Source: Romanomermis culicivorax (lineage: Eukaryota; Nematoda; Enoplea; Mermithida; Mermithidae). From it: DNA of 64,000 nucleotides. This document shows, piece by piece, positions 10,501 through 21,943 of this stretch. The notes under the pieces were generated by a model. It worked only from the letters and a program-made list of their open reading frames with translations. It had not been told where the DNA came from and did no database searches. The translations under genes were made by a program, and so were the position numbers. The first letter of the stretch is position 1; each line of letters begins with the position of its first letter. The stretch lies in NCBI GenBank assembly GCA_963922205.1, contig CAWUHX010000092.1, positions 558,001 through 622,000 of the forward strand, written 5' to 3'.

Positions 10501-13500
10501 CTGACTAACCTAACCAGAATTTCCTCAATTTTTTCCTCATTCCTGCAGGTTTCAGACTCCTAAAACATCAAAATGTTTGGGTGTGCCACTAAAATGCATA
10601 AAAAAGCATCCGTAGCCACACTATAAGCATTTTTGAAAATATGGAAAATTTTTGGAAAATAAGGAAAAAAATTTTGCGTCCGGTCCTCATGTGGAAAAAA
10701 TCTTTGAGGAAAAAAAGTTGATACAAGATCATGATGTGTTGATGTTTAAAAAAGCTATAACCAGAAGATAGGAGATTTTTCAACCGTGACCTAGACATAA
10801 GATGTAGATTTACAAATCATCTAAAATCCGGCGCTGCGAATTTTCAGGATTTTTTTTTAAAACGCATGTAAATGAATTTCCGAATATAATATCGACTTAA
10901 TCAAGAGGGTCGTCAGGCTTTAGGTTGCACTGTGCATCAAAAAAGAAATCTCGGTAAAAGTTTTCCGTCTGGTCCGGTATATACGTGAAAAAAATCCGTC
11001 TGGTCTGATATATACGTGGAAAAACTACCTGAAACTGACTTAAAAAATATATCTTTTATCCAGAAAATAAACGTCGTTCTCGAATATGAATATCCAAAAA
11101 AGTTTTTTGTTCTTCGCGGCGCTGTTGTAAAAATCCAAGAAAAAATACAATCAACAAAATTATCTGTGAATCTGTGATGAAGTTTTTTAGTCAGCTATCT
11201 TCGTGCATTAGAAAATTCAAAAAATATCTTTCTTGATGTTGTTATCTTCATCTAGTTATCTGACGGTCTAGAACTCCTAAAATTAAATTTTTCCTATCTT
11301 TTGGACAGTCTTCAAAAACATATGAATATTTCAACAATCTTGAAAAAGCATAAAGGCAGCAGTAGACTGTTTTGAGGATTAAATAACGACGAAATAGCGG
11401 AGATAAAATTTTGACCTTTTTCGCCAAGTGACAAAAGAGTCTATGCGGAAAAAGAGGAAGTGTTTTTCATACAAAATATGCATTTAAATAACCAAAAAAA
11501 CATCTGCAAAAAAGTTTAAGGGAAGATGTTTTTCGAGTCAGAGGACTTCAGGCAGGGGAGTTCACCCCCTACGCCCTACCCTGTATGTGCACGCATGATG
11601 GCATCCCTAAATTCCATGGGAGGGAAAATTCGATGTCGAAATGTACGAAAAATCAAACTCAGCGAAAATGTTTCAAATTCGACAGTTCGATTTGAAGAGC
11701 TTTATCTAAAACTCACTTTTTTATGTTTTCGACGGTACAAAACGGTCCAATTAACATTACGAGGATTGCGCTTCATTTTGAACGAGCGTTCACATTTGGT
11801 GTTCAAAAAAATATGCAACTAAAAGGAAATGAAATTCGCATAGGAAATTCGATGTATAAATTGAGGATGCAATATGAATCCTACTCTTCCGTCAGTCCTG
11901 ACCATACGTTTGCCATGGCCGGGGTAGATTTTCAGGCCGCTGTAGAAGCAGGTTTCCAACCTGGAAAATGATAAAATAGTACACTGATTGCATAAGCTGG
12001 TTAAAGTCAGATTGAATGTAATTATACTTTTCAAGATACGCAAAAGGAAAGTTAACTGCATCGGACAAGCTTAATCTTTAAAATAAGAATTTCAACTCCC
12101 AATCCCACCCAGAATAAAGCGGGAATTTCGAATTTTTATTCTTCTTTGGCCATTCATAATGCATAAATTTTCAATGATAAATGAAATATATTATTTGATG
12201 AAAATATGCATGCGTTCCGGCCAGATAATAATAGTAGATATCATAAATTCTGCATTTTTAACCATAGAGTGTCTAAAAATCAAGGGAATTTTGCTTCCGA
12301 TCTATCAGAGAATCTGTGCCAAAAACATGACTTTGATTCATAAATGTAGATTGGGTCTGGTAGGCCTCCTCCCAAATTTTGAGTCGCATAGGCTGTTGCC
12401 GACGACTCCCCTCCCCCATCCAACTTTTAGTTGTCAGTATGTGCATGCCAGTCGGACAGAAATCGACGAAAAAACCTATTCTTTGGACGAAAATGACTCT
12501 ACTGTGGTCAAAAATCGGTCGGAAAAGCGAAAAATAATGCTCAGTATCAGTGCTTTTTTAACCAAGCTTTCTGCACAGTGCAGAAAAGCCAAGCACTGCG
12601 GTTTTCTCCTGTTACCACTGTTTTTTCTCCAGGGCCTTTTTATTTTATGTATTTTTGAGCTTTTTCAAAACTTCTGCATTTTTTAGAGCCGTTAATTCGT
12701 TAAAATTGAGGAAACATATTTTTGAGTTTGATCGAAGTCTAATCTACAAGCATTGTGGAACAAATTTTCCAGCAAACTATCCAAGAGCATAATGACTTTG
12801 AATTACATGAGGAATCGACGGTCAAGTGCTCTATGATGACATGTGAGAGCCCAAAAAAAGATATTGCGCCGGAAATTTTTTTAGGTATTGACATTTCGCG
12901 ACACTGGAAAATCAATTTTCCGAACATTCATTTCAAGAATTACATTCGAATTTTGTGTTCATGAGTCATTATTTCTATAAATTTATATTTGAAAAATTTT
13001 AAAACCAGTAATCTATTCGCAAACTTTCATGAACTTGACCGAAAAGATATGAGTAAGAGAAAATTCCGAAAACTACTTCCATAAAGCTTTTGGATTGATT
13101 CTACGTTAAGAAAGGAATAATCGGTTCAAAAATTTTACAGACTTGACGTGTTGATCTTCCTCAAAAAACGCGTCAAGGAAAAAATGCGAATCTTCATTAA
13201 ATATCATAATAAAATATTGAAAAATACCAATTAAAACATGAAATAATCCGTTTGAGATGATGAAAACTATTAATGATTAAATGATACCTGAAGGTAGACA
13301 TGTTAGAAGCCGCGTCTGAGTCAGGAAATAAATAATGATGCTTATTAAGCTTTAACCAGCGCAAAGCGCCGGAAAATTTTGAGATTATGACCTTGTAAAA
13401 TGCTCCAAAATGCATCTTCTCTGTATGCGATGTGATCATACACACGACTCAAAAAATTCTGCACCAGTGCAGAAATCACAAAAAAATTTCTGCACGAAAC

Positions 13501-16500
13501 CTGTAAAGTCTGCACTGTGCAGAAAAAAAAACACTGCTGAGTATCACCGTTTTTTTCTTCAAAAAAATTTGGAAATTTGAAAACAAAATTTGGACACTGT
13601 TCTCATTGTGGAAAAAGCTTTACGGAATTCAAAACCTAAAAGATGCATTTTGGTGGACTTTAAACGGTCAAAATCTCGGAAAATCTGAGGTACAATAATC
13701 ATTACTTTATATCAGGTGCAGCCGTTAGCATATCTAATTCCATTTAGTAATTAACCCTCAACAGTTTCTATCAGTTGAGTTACGCAATCTTATTTTGTAA
13801 TCGTCAAGTCAGTATTTCGCCGGAAATTGAGATTTTCCATGAATTTCTGAATTTTTTTTCTCTGGACTTGGGATTTTTAAACGTTTTCAACATAAAATTT
13901 GGGGCTTACGGACGATGAAGGTTGAATACATTATTCTAGAATCCAGTTTTAGAACTTCTATTCGGGAATATTTGTAGCAGAGATTTATTGTCTAGCGTTA
14001 TATAATATAATAACTCGAAAACTTTTCCGGCGCTTGGCGCCGGAAACGAAAAGAACTTACATTTTATCAGTTTGATTTTATTTCATTTCTAAACGTTGCG
14101 AAAAAACATTTTTAAGCATTTTAGAGAGTGAAAATATGAAAATTTTTCCGGGGCTCTGCGCCGGACTAAGAAATAAATAAGATTGAATAATTCTGATGAC
14201 GATGATGATGTTTACCAGTCGAAGACAAAAGAAAGCAAATGTAAAAATCCAGAGAGTATTACGGTGAAACACTAAAAACTTTTCCAAAACCGAACAAAAG
14301 TAAGAAGAAAATACACAAAGATAGCGAGAAAAAAATATCCAGAAATTGGACAAGATAAAAAACGCAAATAAAACAGAACGAAAATCGACAGAAATGTTAG
14401 TAGCGGATAAATTCATGAGAACTCTATCGTTAATATATCGTTAAAATAAATGATTCTGCTCCTATAGAACACCAATATATTATTCATCAGCTCAATTGAC
14501 TGACCTGACCAACATAGTTTTTTTTTAGCATTTTACAAGCCATGGCTTGTTGGACTGACAAAATGGCTTGTAGAATTTTTGTCCAACAAGCCAAAATGGC
14601 TTGTCAGAATTTTTTGAGTCATGTTTTTGATCATATGGGATACAGAAAAGATGCATTTTGGTGCATTTTAGAAGGCCATAATCTCAAAATTTTCCGGCGC
14701 TTGGCTCCGGTTATAACTCAAATAAGCATTATTATTTATTTCCTAGCTCAGGCGCCGCTTCCAACATGTCTGCCTTCACTTATCATTTAATCTTTAATAG
14801 TTTTAATCATCTTAAACGTATTATCTCATGTTCTAATTAGTAATCTTCAATATTTCATCTTGATATTTAATGAAGATTCACATTTTTCCCTTGACACCTT
14901 TTTTAGAAAGATCAATACGTCAAGTCTGTAAACTTTTTGAAGCGATTATTCCTTTCTTAACGTAAAATCAATTCAAAAGCTTCGTGGAAGTAGTTTACGG
15001 AAATTTCTACTCTTCTTACTCATATCTTTTCGGCCAAGTTCATGAGTGTGAGAATAAATTAATGGTTTTAAAATTACATAAAATTCTAGAAATTACGACT
15101 TTTGAACAGAAAATTCGAATCTAATTCTTCAAATAAGTGTTTGGAAAATTGATTTTTCAACATCGCAGAATGTCAATACCCAAAAAATTTTCCGGCGTTT
15201 CAGACAGGAAAGATTAATAGCTTTTTTGGTTATGTTCTTGGATAGTTTGCTGCAAAATCTTTTCCACAATGCTTGTAGATTCGACTTCGATCAAACTCAA
15301 AAATTTCAAAAGTTTCCTGAATTTTAATGAATTAACGGCTCTAAAATGTTATTGAATAAATGTTGAATGACATCTTTTTTCTGATCGATTGCCATGATGC
15401 TCAATATATACATTTCTTTAAAAAACTACCTAGCATGGGAATTTATTCACGTATAGGTACTGATATTATAAAATTGGCTTGTAAAATTTTAGGTCAACAA
15501 GCCACTTGGCTTGTGACTCGTAGGTCAAAAAAAAAACCCTGCTGACCAACAACTTTCCGAATTTCTCCCGCATTCTTGCAGCTTACTGACTCCAAAACAT
15601 CAGAATGCTTAGGTATGCTCCTAAAATGTGGAGAAAAGTATTCGTGACCATACTATAAACGTTTTTAAAAATGTGGAAAATTTTTTGAAAATGAGATAAA
15701 AAATTTCGGGTTCGTTTCTCATGTCGAAAAAATTTCCGATGAAAAAACGGGGTAAATTACGGATGACGGTGGCCATGCCGAAATGTCTCTGACGCCGGTT
15801 TTTGGGGGTTTTCATGATGAAGGGAAGAAAGAACAAGCGAAATTATGCATGGGAAAAGCGCCAAAGCGAAGTTATGGGAAAATGCAGTGTAACACCGCCG
15901 TAGGGGTGGCCACTGCCACGACTAGCGAGTAGACATTAATTTTTCCTTTAAAATTTTCCTTAGGCTTAGGCTTAGGGTACAGCAGCTGCGCCCTTCGGGC
16001 GCAGCGCTGTTGAGGCTCCTCCAAATGAAGTCGTTTAGTTAAAATAGTACCAAGGGTCTTAAAAGAATTCTCTCTAATTTTGAGACTGCATAATAATTAT
16101 TCAAATTTTTCAACATAACTTCGCTTTGGCGCTTTTCCCATGCATAATTTCGCTTGTTCTTTCTTCCCTTCATCATGAAAACCCCAAAAAACCGGCGTCA
16201 GAGACATTTCGGCGTGGCCACCGTCATCCGTAAAAACTCCAAAAAACGGTGCTCAGTTCTGATTCTAAAGCAATAATTCATCGAGGCATGTTTCATTTTT
16301 TTTATCGAAGTGCACTTTTTCACCTGCTGCTGACCACCTCCTCCCTCCACCCAAAACCTTTTGATGTTAGCCGTAAGAGGTCCGACCAGTTGGGGGGGGG
16401 TAAATGCGAAATTTTAGGGGGGGGGGTCGAAAAACGTCGAAATTTTCCCCAAAAAAAGCCAAAAAACATACACTTTTTGCAAATTTTTCTAATTTTTTCC

Positions 16501-18012
16501 AAACTGAGGGGGTTGGGTATATGGTTGGCCAAGTTGGGGGGGGGGTCCCCCACCCTCCCTCCCCTGAAAAGAGCCCTTTGACATGTACTAGTCAGATGAC
16601 TTCTTACAGGTATGCCTAGATTGTGTCATTCATCAGAACAATGCGACTTATTTGTTTCAAATTTTTGTTCCTGATTTTAAAGAATAAGTACCTGTACCTC
16701 CATGCCCGTATTCAGGATTTTTGAAAAAGGAGGCGAATTACCCTCATTTTTGGAATTTACACTGAATTGAAAGAATATCATTTTTGCACTAAAGACGACT
16801 TATTTTGCATGTAATATACTAATTCAATTTGAGAATTGTGATGTATAAGTCAATGATATTGCTGAAAATTTCATTCTAAAATTTATGATCTAAGTTTAAT
16901 CTAACATTTATGATATCAGTTTAATCACGGCGTAGATTTTGGAAAAAACCGAAAAAAGTGAAAAATTTAGGGGGGAATTCCCACCTTAGCCTCCCTAAAT
17001 ACGGGCCTGAGTACCGCTAAAACAGTGTTTTTCTTGTGCCAAAACATGGTTTTTGGCACAAAAAAATTTGGAATGGCACAAAAAACTTTGAGCGTTTGTG
17101 CCAATTGGCACAAATTTTTTGGCTGATCAAACATTAAATTTCCTTGATTTTTAGACGTTTTAGGGGCTGAAAATGCAAAAAATTTTCGGCGCTCCGCGCC
17201 AAATCAACGAATATAATATTTCCTATTCATATATTTGACCCGAACGCGAACGATTTCTGTTTGAACAGTGTATTAGTATCGTTGCAGCAAACTTTATAGG
17301 CTGTCAAGACTGATGAGTGAAAAGAAGTTCTGAATATTATCTCTTCATTCAGTCAGATTCGGATTTAAAACTGAAGTTGTTACTTTTTGTGTTTGATTGA
17401 TTCAAATAGAAAAATCGATATCGTTGATAATGGCACAATGTTTCGATCGAAAATTGACACGATCTTCGACTTTATTTTCTCTAGTCTTTACATGTTTGTT
17501 AAATATACATAACACAGATATTCGTTCGTAGTCGAAAATTGAATCAATTTAAACTTCCTGAACAATCCTAGAGCTATTTAAATTGTCTCAGCATTCCATT
17601 TCTTTTTGGGATTTCGTGAACTATTTTGTTGCACAGTTTTTTCTCTTCTCACTGACATGGTTAGCTGAAAAATAGGTTGTGCACGATTTTTACAAAAAAT
17701 TAATGCGTTGAACAATAACTTTTTATCAAACTTTTGGCCTAAAACTTTTCTGCAGTTTTCAGTATGTCTCTAGTAAAAAAAATTTTTGTGCCATTGGCAA
17801 AAATTTTTTTGGCCTCTTGCGCCAATTGGCACAAATGTCCGTGCACAAAAAAAAACGCTGCGCCAAAATTAAAAAAAATTAAAGGCAAAAAAACCAAAAT
17901 GACGAGTATCCCGCTCCAGTTGGAAAATCTTACGGCGGAAAACTTCGCTTATATGAAAAGTAACGCCTCTACCTATTAAATCTAAATAAAATACAATATT
18001 TACTTACTTCAT
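7528..18012 (-). CDS. rpl-24: Ribosomal protein L24e (eL24), 60S subunit
   Basis: eL24 is a structural protein of the cytosolic large ribosomal subunit. Exons: 18012-18008 (ATGAA only), 11960-11885, 11818-11717, 8731-8583, 7808-7754 and 7608-7528; total 155 residues against about 157 in mammals. Exons 2-6 are secure: they carry the zinc-ribbon-like start ([15 protein letters not shown]), [19 protein letters not shown], the [21 protein letters not shown] block and the universal C-terminus APRVGGKR, and every junction is in phase. Exon 1 is inferred: exon 2 needs five upstream coding bases ending AA, and ATGAA followed by a near-consensus GTAAGTAAA donor occurs at 18012. A short first exon holding only the start is common in ribosomal protein genes. 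Intron 1 (about 6 kb) and intron 3 (about 3 kb) are full of transposon remnants, while introns 2, 4 and 5 contain no recognisable element. Confidence 0.9.
8223..8533. repeat. Imperfect inverted repeat in rpl-24 intron 3
   Basis: Arms 8223-8301 and 8455-8533 are inverted copies: GGACACACCCCTGG at one end against AGTGGTGTCC at the other, continuing to ATTTTCATG and CATGAAAAT. A further diverged copy of the right arm lies at about 11490-11560. This is probably a foldback-type non-autonomous element; no coding capacity. Confidence 0.55.
8979..9952. repeat. Two clusters of GGTACC-based palindromes
   Basis: Positions 8979-9032 hold several overlapping GGTACC/GGTACCGG words in direct and inverted orientation, and 9928-9952 repeats the same word (AGTACCGGTACCTTGGTACC). 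The pair may mark the two ends of one roughly 970-bp element, by analogy with the word-bearing elements at 12.5-17.9 kb, but I see neither clean termini nor a target duplication here. Confidence 0.4.
9663..9862. mobile_element. Short hAT-type MITE with perfect 8-bp target duplication
   Basis: Termini CAAGCCTGTAGCC and GGTTACAGGTCTG are imperfect inverted repeats, and the flanks GGTGTAGT (9655-9662 and 9863-9870) are identical 8-mers as left by hAT transposases. The 200-bp interior holds G- and C-homopolymer runs and no ORF. Lies in rpl-24 intron 3. Confidence 0.7.
10400..10870. repeat. Dispersed repeat, copy 1 (second copy at 14.39-15.76 kb)
   Basis: About 470 bp here aligns, in the same orientation, with 14390-14512 plus 15542-15756, which are separated by an inserted hAT-like element. 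Shared landmarks are TAGCGGATAAATTCATGA at the left and GTAGAACACC and CTAAAATG further right. Inside rpl-24 intron 3. No coding capacity recognised. Confidence 0.55.
10966..11026. repeat. Two tandem copies of a roughly 30-bp unit
   Basis: The unit CCGTCTGGTCCGGTATATAC followed by GTGAAAA occurs twice in a row with three or four differences. Confidence 0.6.
12548..13536 (-). mobile_element. hAT-like non-autonomous element, GTGCAG-word version (unit 1)
   Basis: 989 bp bounded by CAGTGCTTTTTT and AAAAAAAACACTG, flanked by CTCAGTAT (12540-12547) and CTGAGTAT (13537-13544), an 8-bp target duplication with one mismatch. Subterminal regions hold CTGCAC/GTGCAG words: an inverted pair near the left end (about 12570-12583) and, at the right end (about 13455-13525), an inverted pair, a single word and another inverted pair. 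The interior is an inverted homologue of unit 2 and includes the hairpin around CCGGCGCTTTGCGCTGG. No ORF of note. In rpl-24 intron 1. Confidence 0.75.
14513..15541 (+). mobile_element. hAT-like non-autonomous element, GGCTTGT-word version (unit 2)
   Basis: 1,029 bp flanked by a perfect 8-bp duplication, CTGACCAA at 14505-14512 and 15542-15549. The right end is AAAAACCCTG; the left end (CATAGTTTTTTT) is a degenerate form of CAGTGTTTTTTT. Subterminal words are GGCTTGT/ACAAGCC: inverted pair, single, inverted pair on the left (about 14536-14612) and three on the right (about 15474-15520). The interior aligns with unit 1, including GAATTTTTTGAGTCATGT, GATGCATTTTGG and the CCGGCGC hairpin, while every word differs from unit 1. 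Confidence 0.8.
15757..16233. mobile_element. MITE with about 120-bp nearly perfect inverted repeats
   Basis: 477 bp; both ends are TTACGGATGACGG and the arms match with about two differences over some 120 bp, leaving a loop of about 230 bp. Transcribed with rpl-24 intron 1 it would form a long RNA hairpin. No ORF is attributable to a transposase, and I could not decide the superfamily from the flanks. Confidence 0.75.
16701..17009. mobile_element. Short hAT-type MITE with degenerate 8-bp flanks
   Basis: Ends CATGCCCGTATTCAGG and CCTAAATACGGGCCTG are inverted repeats. Flanks TGTACCTC (16693-16700) and AGTACCGC (17010-17017) agree at 6 of 8 bases. G/C homopolymer runs near the right end. The poly-G/poly-C tracts at 16390-16560 just upstream look like a related but less clear remnant. 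Confidence 0.5.
17023..17860. mobile_element. hAT-like non-autonomous element, GGCACAA-word version (unit 3)
   Basis: 838 bp from CAGTGTTTTTC to AAAAAAAACGCTG, flanked by CGCTAAAA (17015-17022) and CGCCAAAA (17861-17868), 7 of 8 matching. Left subterminal region (about 17037-17118): TTGTGCCA/TTGGCACAA inverted pair, a single TGGCACAA, then another inverted pair; right region (about 17785-17850) carries the same word. The hairpin TTCGGCGCTCCGCGCC is shared with units 1 and 2, but much of the interior is different or too diverged to align by eye. Confidence 0.75.
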
Positions 18013-18454
18013 TGCGAGCTGACAACTTGAAATGCGGTCAAAATTTCCAAGAAATTTGAAATTTTCGAAAAAATCGAAAGATTGTACGCACAAAGAACTA
18101 CAGTAATAGTTATATCCCGACGTATCTTTTGTCTGTTAGAGGTGATACGTGATTGCAAAACCATGAATCAGATCACTCTACAAAATTGTATTTATATATA
18201 TTCCGGATATTCACCTCGATGCAACGAAAACGACATTCTTTATTCATTCTACTAAAACTCTCTTTTCAAAAAGCCTCGCGATTCGCAAGACACATATGGT
18301 AAAAATGAGTGGAAAACGATGATATCGTCGTAGCATGAATTAGGCTTTTTCGCAGGTCGCTAGAGTCAACTATAGCCCAGTTACTTCGATATGATAGACG
18401 CAGCGACAACCGAAAACCACGTCAAATTTAAGATTTTTCACGTAGTGAAAAAAT
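18013..18454. promoter_or_regulatory. Presumed upstream region of rpl-24
   Basis: If the five-base first exon is right, transcription of rpl-24 starts in this stretch. It has no ORF, no repeat that I recognise and no clear TATA box. The assignment rests on position only. Confidence 0.3.
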
Positions 18455-18458
18455 TTAA

Positions 18459-20550
18459 GGCACGATTTCTGAGAGATTCTACTTTCCCTATGATAAGTTG
18501 AAAATTAATCATACCTCAAAATCAGATATTTTGGGTAGTTTCATGCGCTGAGTTTCATGGTACCATTCGTTTTGCTTGTAAACGAAAGTTCGCACCGCTG
18601 CTGTATGCCAAAGTTTTAGGATTGATGATTTTTTTGCATTTTTCAGTGGTCTTGCTAGCCAAGCAATATTTCGAGATCGGTTCGATCTTATTTGATGAAT
18701 AAATATTCATTTTATAGAGGAGAGAATAGTCTTTCTTTTGATGTATCATTTACAGTAAATAATTGCATATTACACTTTTTCATAAAGTTTAAAGTGTCAA
18801 AAATGAGCCGTCAAAATTTACAAAAATTTTGTTCATGGTCACTCCCGAGCACCTTCCAATCGGAAGCTGCAGAATTTTATTTTCTTACATTGCAGCTCAT
18901 CCATTTTTACTGCATTGGTTAAATTTTCATCAAAATTTTTGTATAATTTTGGTAGCTGCACTGCTCTGGAGAAGGCATACTTATGAAAATTTCAAAGAAA
19001 TCATTCTGTGCGTGTCTACCCCTTGTGATATATTCATCATGTATACTGTAGAATTATCAAATAAGTAACAGACAATAGTTTGATGTATTAATTGTTTCAC
19101 AAGCAAACATTTTACACTGTGCAAGAAAGTTTGAGCAGTCAAAAATTAGAAGCAAAAATAAAGAAAACTCCTACTTAGAGGCACTTCCGAGCACCTTCAC
19201 CTACGATTCTGCAGAATTTTGGATTTTTATCCTTTAGTTCATATTCTTACAGTAGCTGCGAAGGTAACATCTCATCATTGTGTACCGTTTTGGCAGCAGC
19301 TGTGGACATTTACATACACTGCACTGTCATTCAAATGCATTTTTGAATCTGGATAAATGTCCCATCAATGAAGTTCTGGGAACACAGGATGCCTCCTAAC
19401 CCAATATATTATAAGAAAAATGTGACTTGAAGTCCTGACAAATTTTTATTGATCTAGGTTTAATGGTTTCTAAACGAATTGCTTCAAATGAAAAATCCAA
19501 AAGTTTGAAAACTTTCATTAAATTCAGAAATTGAGTGATTGTTTCAAATCCATTTACAGAAAACGGCAAGAGTTATTCGGATACTCTTTGCCTTGTTGGA
19601 TGGGCACTGCAATCTACTGTCCTTTGCTTTATTTTCGTTCGGCCAACATCACATGGTGTGAAACGGGATGCCTTCAACTATAGAGCACTTTCGCACAGCT
19701 TATAACATAGGTCATAGTCAGACAGCCGACATTTATTTTGTAACATTAAACTCTCAGCTTCGATTTTTTTCCAGTCAAATTACTGAAACGAGAAATTTTT
19801 GATGCATCCCTTCTGAGGCATCCTGTTGCGCAACCATTGTAAATTGATCGATGAAATTTTTCGAGTGATTCGACTCACATCTTTTATTTTTACTCGTCTA
19901 ATCTGAACGTTTTGAATTTTTCCTGCATCTCGTTGATGGCATATTTAGTGGAATTAATCAGCATTTTTGTTCCAACTTTCAGAATGTGCTCCCAAAACAC
20001 CTACAGCTCCCAAAACGGTACATTAATTTGATTTTTAATTTTTAATTTTTACTAATTTTACTAATTAATTGAATTTTAACACAATATGTCAGACATTAGT
20101 GGCTACAGAAATCAAGAAAAAATTCTGCGGCATCCTATGGGAAGGTGCATAAAATAGGCCCCAAAGGACTTTTTCGGTTTATTTTGACATCGGTTTGTAC
20201 ACTTTAAAATGGAATAAAAAATGTTAAGTAAGAGATTAGAAAGTGTTCTTCATACCGACATATAGAGCATGGTCTTCTGCATGCGTTAAACATTTGGCTT
20301 CAGAGTCACGTCTTTTCTGAGCTGTGATATTTCGAAACACGTGTACAGACTGAAAAATGCAAAAAAATGTAAACATTTCAAACTTTGGAGTACTGTAGCT
20401 ATGTGAATTTTGATTTTTGCGCAGAATGAATGCTGTCACGATACTCAGCATGTAAAACTACTTAAAATATCTCTTTTTTTCAGATATTATTAATTTTCAA
20501 CTTATCACAGGTCAATGGAGCAGAAGGTAGAATCTCTCAGAAATCGTGTC
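18459..20550. mobile_element. 2.1-kb TTAA-flanked non-autonomous element (copy 1)
   Basis: TTAA sits at both edges (18455-18458, 20551-20554), and the ends GGCACGATTTCTGAGAG and CTCTCAGAAATCGTGTC are inverted repeats continuing inward for about 90-100 bp to TGATAAGTTGAAAATTAAT. TTAA duplication is the hallmark of piggyBac-type transposases. The interior has only short frames, none resembling a DDD transposase. It is homologous along its length to the copy at 44.06-46.06 kb, and a terminal fragment is at 60.74 kb. Confidence 0.75.
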
Positions 20551-20554
20551 TTAA

Positions 20555-21943
20555 TACTGTAACTTTGTATTTCTTCTTGGCAAAGAAAAATTCAGAAGGA
20601 AAAACAGTGCTTATCTGCATTTTGACTGTGTCAATACCTGACTGCAACTTGAGAAATTTTGACTACCTGATCAAACATCGAAGGAAGTTTTCAGTCGTTT
20701 GGTTTGCCGCTTATTGACGAAATTTTTTTTTACTACAGTAACTTCACCGATCTTTACCGTGTTGAACTCGCACATTTCTATATAATTTTAGAAAAAACTC
20801 GTATCAAATCTGCGTGAAGTACATCATTTTTTCGTCGCCAAGGCCCTTTGGAAGAGACGGCAGATTACTGCGGATCAAGAAAGCAAACTTCAAATGAATC
20901 GACATCAAATCGTCAATCAAAACTCATCATGAAATTTTTGTATTCATAATGATTTCTAATATTCATAATAATGTAGTAAATTATAAGATGGTAGCGTGAT
21001 ATGTCACACTCGAGTTCTTCAAGAAAGATATAGATAAAACCTGAAAAGAAGTTTCCTCCTCTCGTCGAACTACTACAAATGAAAACAAAAAAGTAGGAAT
21101 TAAAATTATAGTGTTTTTTTTATGCTTCCAAATATAGAAGTGACACAAATCAGTATTGTCGTCGAAATCGTTTACATACAGCTCTAACAAAGTAAAATTT
21201 TTCACTCAAAAAGTTTTTAAAGGTCAGTATGCTCACAAATTTTCATTCCAATATTGTTTATCATAAAATCATGAAAATCTGCAATACTACTTGCTTTCCA
21301 CTTTCATTATTTAGAAGCATTTCAAGGAAAGAAGACTATACAAGAATATTTTGCACATATTTGCAGCTCGACGTCGATTAGAGAAAACGAACGAATTACA
21401 TTTTATCATGTTTGTTCATTCTGAGAACCACGTGAAATTCTTTTGGCATTGACGTGAAAATAATCCAAGATCTGCAGGCATCGTTGTGGCAATCTCAACT
21501 CATGAAGAATGATTCATTGTCGTAACTGTGAACTGAAAGGCATCAAGCTTCCCACCTAAAAAATTTGAGCTGCAATCAAATCTACGAAAAACACGATGAC
21601 GAAGGAATTTAATTTCGAACAAACAAGTTTAAATCGATACTTTACACCAGGATAATAATGAATCAAAATGAAACAATATATATAATAATGCATACGACAC
21701 AAATGTGTTTACACGAATTTATACGAAGCAGAATACACAACTTTACAACAAAACGTAACATATTTGAAGATCAACGAAGAAGAAAATATGAGAGGGTGAG
21801 AGAGAATTGAAAAAATCAAAAGTAATTTTTGTTTCATTTTGGACCCGTCGGCCGTACGTTCCACGTTTTTTCACATTCTCGATCTCTTTACACCGTTTAC
21901 CCGTTTAAGTTTCTATTTTTTGCTCGTCCGCTAGTAAACTGCT
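20555..21943. other. Intergenic region downstream of ARID1
   Basis: No coding evidence. At 21287-21335 is an uninterrupted copy of the sequence into which the second TTAA element inserted at 44.06 kb. The part next to the ARID1 stop should be its 3' UTR, but I found no AATAAA there. Confidence 0.5.

Noticed and set aside
16390-16560. Poly-G and poly-C runs as a CRISPR-like or regulatory array
   Set aside because: Runs are irregular, without repeat-spacer structure; similar runs occur inside small hAT-type MITEs at 9.8 and 31.9 kb.
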